A stretch of 6,241 nucleotides of DNA from JAQVWU01 sp964628455 (GTDB lineage: Bacteria > Bacillota > Clostridia > Oscillospirales > CAG-272): assembly GCA_964628455.1 (NCBI GenBank), contig CAZVPD010000199.1, positions 1 through 6,241 of the forward strand. Direction: 5' to 3'. Made by a program: the position numbers and the translations under genes. This document shows positions 6,135-6,241 of this stretch, piece by piece; the stretch's first letter is position 1, and every line of letters starts with the position of its first letter. The notes beneath the pieces were generated by a model. That model was not told where the DNA came from, ran no database searches, and saw nothing but the letters and a program-made list of their open reading frames with translations.

Positions 6135-6153
6135 CGGAATTAAATGCATTCCG
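6135..6153 (-). promoter_or_regulatory. Hairpin in the rpsT leader
   Basis: On the - strand, CGGAAT (6153-6148) and ATTCCG (6140-6135) form a perfect 6-bp stem around loop GCATTTA. It lies between the predicted transcription start (about 6164) and the ribosome binding site. It has no U-tract, so it is not an attenuator terminator. It might steady the mRNA or take part in S20 feedback; I recognise no named leader family. Confidence 0.5.
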
Positions 6154-6170
6154 AAAATTGCTATCGTCAT

Positions 6171-6199
6171 ATAATAACACTTTTATATGAAAATTTCAA
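6171..6199 (-). promoter_or_regulatory. Strong sigma-A-type promoter of rpsT
   Basis: On the - strand, TTGAAA (6199-6194) and TATTAT (6176-6171) are separated by exactly 17 bases. Directly upstream (about 6235-6205) the - strand is rich in A and T runs such as ACAAAAAATTAATATTTTA, which could act as an UP element. The predicted start of transcription is about 6164. Confidence 0.8.
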
Positions 6200-6241
6200 T
6201 AGGTTTCACACAATATTAAAATATTAATTTTTTGTAAATCT

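Overview
This window looks like chromosomal, core-genome DNA from a Gram-positive-type bacterium of the Bacillota, most likely class Clostridia and possibly an Oscillospirales-like gut lineage. That placement is inference. It rests on strong AAGGAGGTGA- and GGAGGA-type ribosome binding sites, canonical TTGACA/TATAAT-like promoters in AT-rich spacers, a LytR-CpsA-Psr wall protein, a metG-tatD gene pair, and clostridial-looking versions of MetRS (HIGN signature) and NagA. By eye, the genes are of moderate GC and the spacers are clearly AT-rich.

Layout, left to right. The window opens inside the 3' part of a tRNA gene with a long variable arm, best read as tRNA-Ser, which ends at its CCA (1-51) and runs straight into an intrinsic terminator. 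After an AT-rich spacer, a good promoter drives a single LCP-family wall-polymer transferase gene (366-1427), which ends in its own GC-rich terminator. A second, extended -10 promoter with a perfect inverted repeat at the predicted transcription start drives nagA (1711-2823). The next genes on the + strand are metG (2940-4883) and tatD (4883-5686), which overlap by one base (TAATG). Facing them, on the - strand, is rpsT for ribosomal protein S20 (5838-6104). It has a strong promoter, a leader hairpin, a near-perfect Shine-Dalgarno sequence, a UUG start codon and an intrinsic terminator.

The genes cover translation (tRNA, MetRS, S20), wall-polymer attachment (LCP) and amino-sugar recycling (NagA). 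TatD is a metal-dependent nuclease often found next to metG. No mobile element, CRISPR array, phage gene, toxin-antitoxin pair or defence gene was seen, and I found no candidate for a new biological system. The points worth a second look are regulatory or residue-level: the UUG start and leader of rpsT, the possible operator at nagA, the awkward initiation region of metG, and active-site or metal-site variants in NagA, MetRS and the LCP protein.
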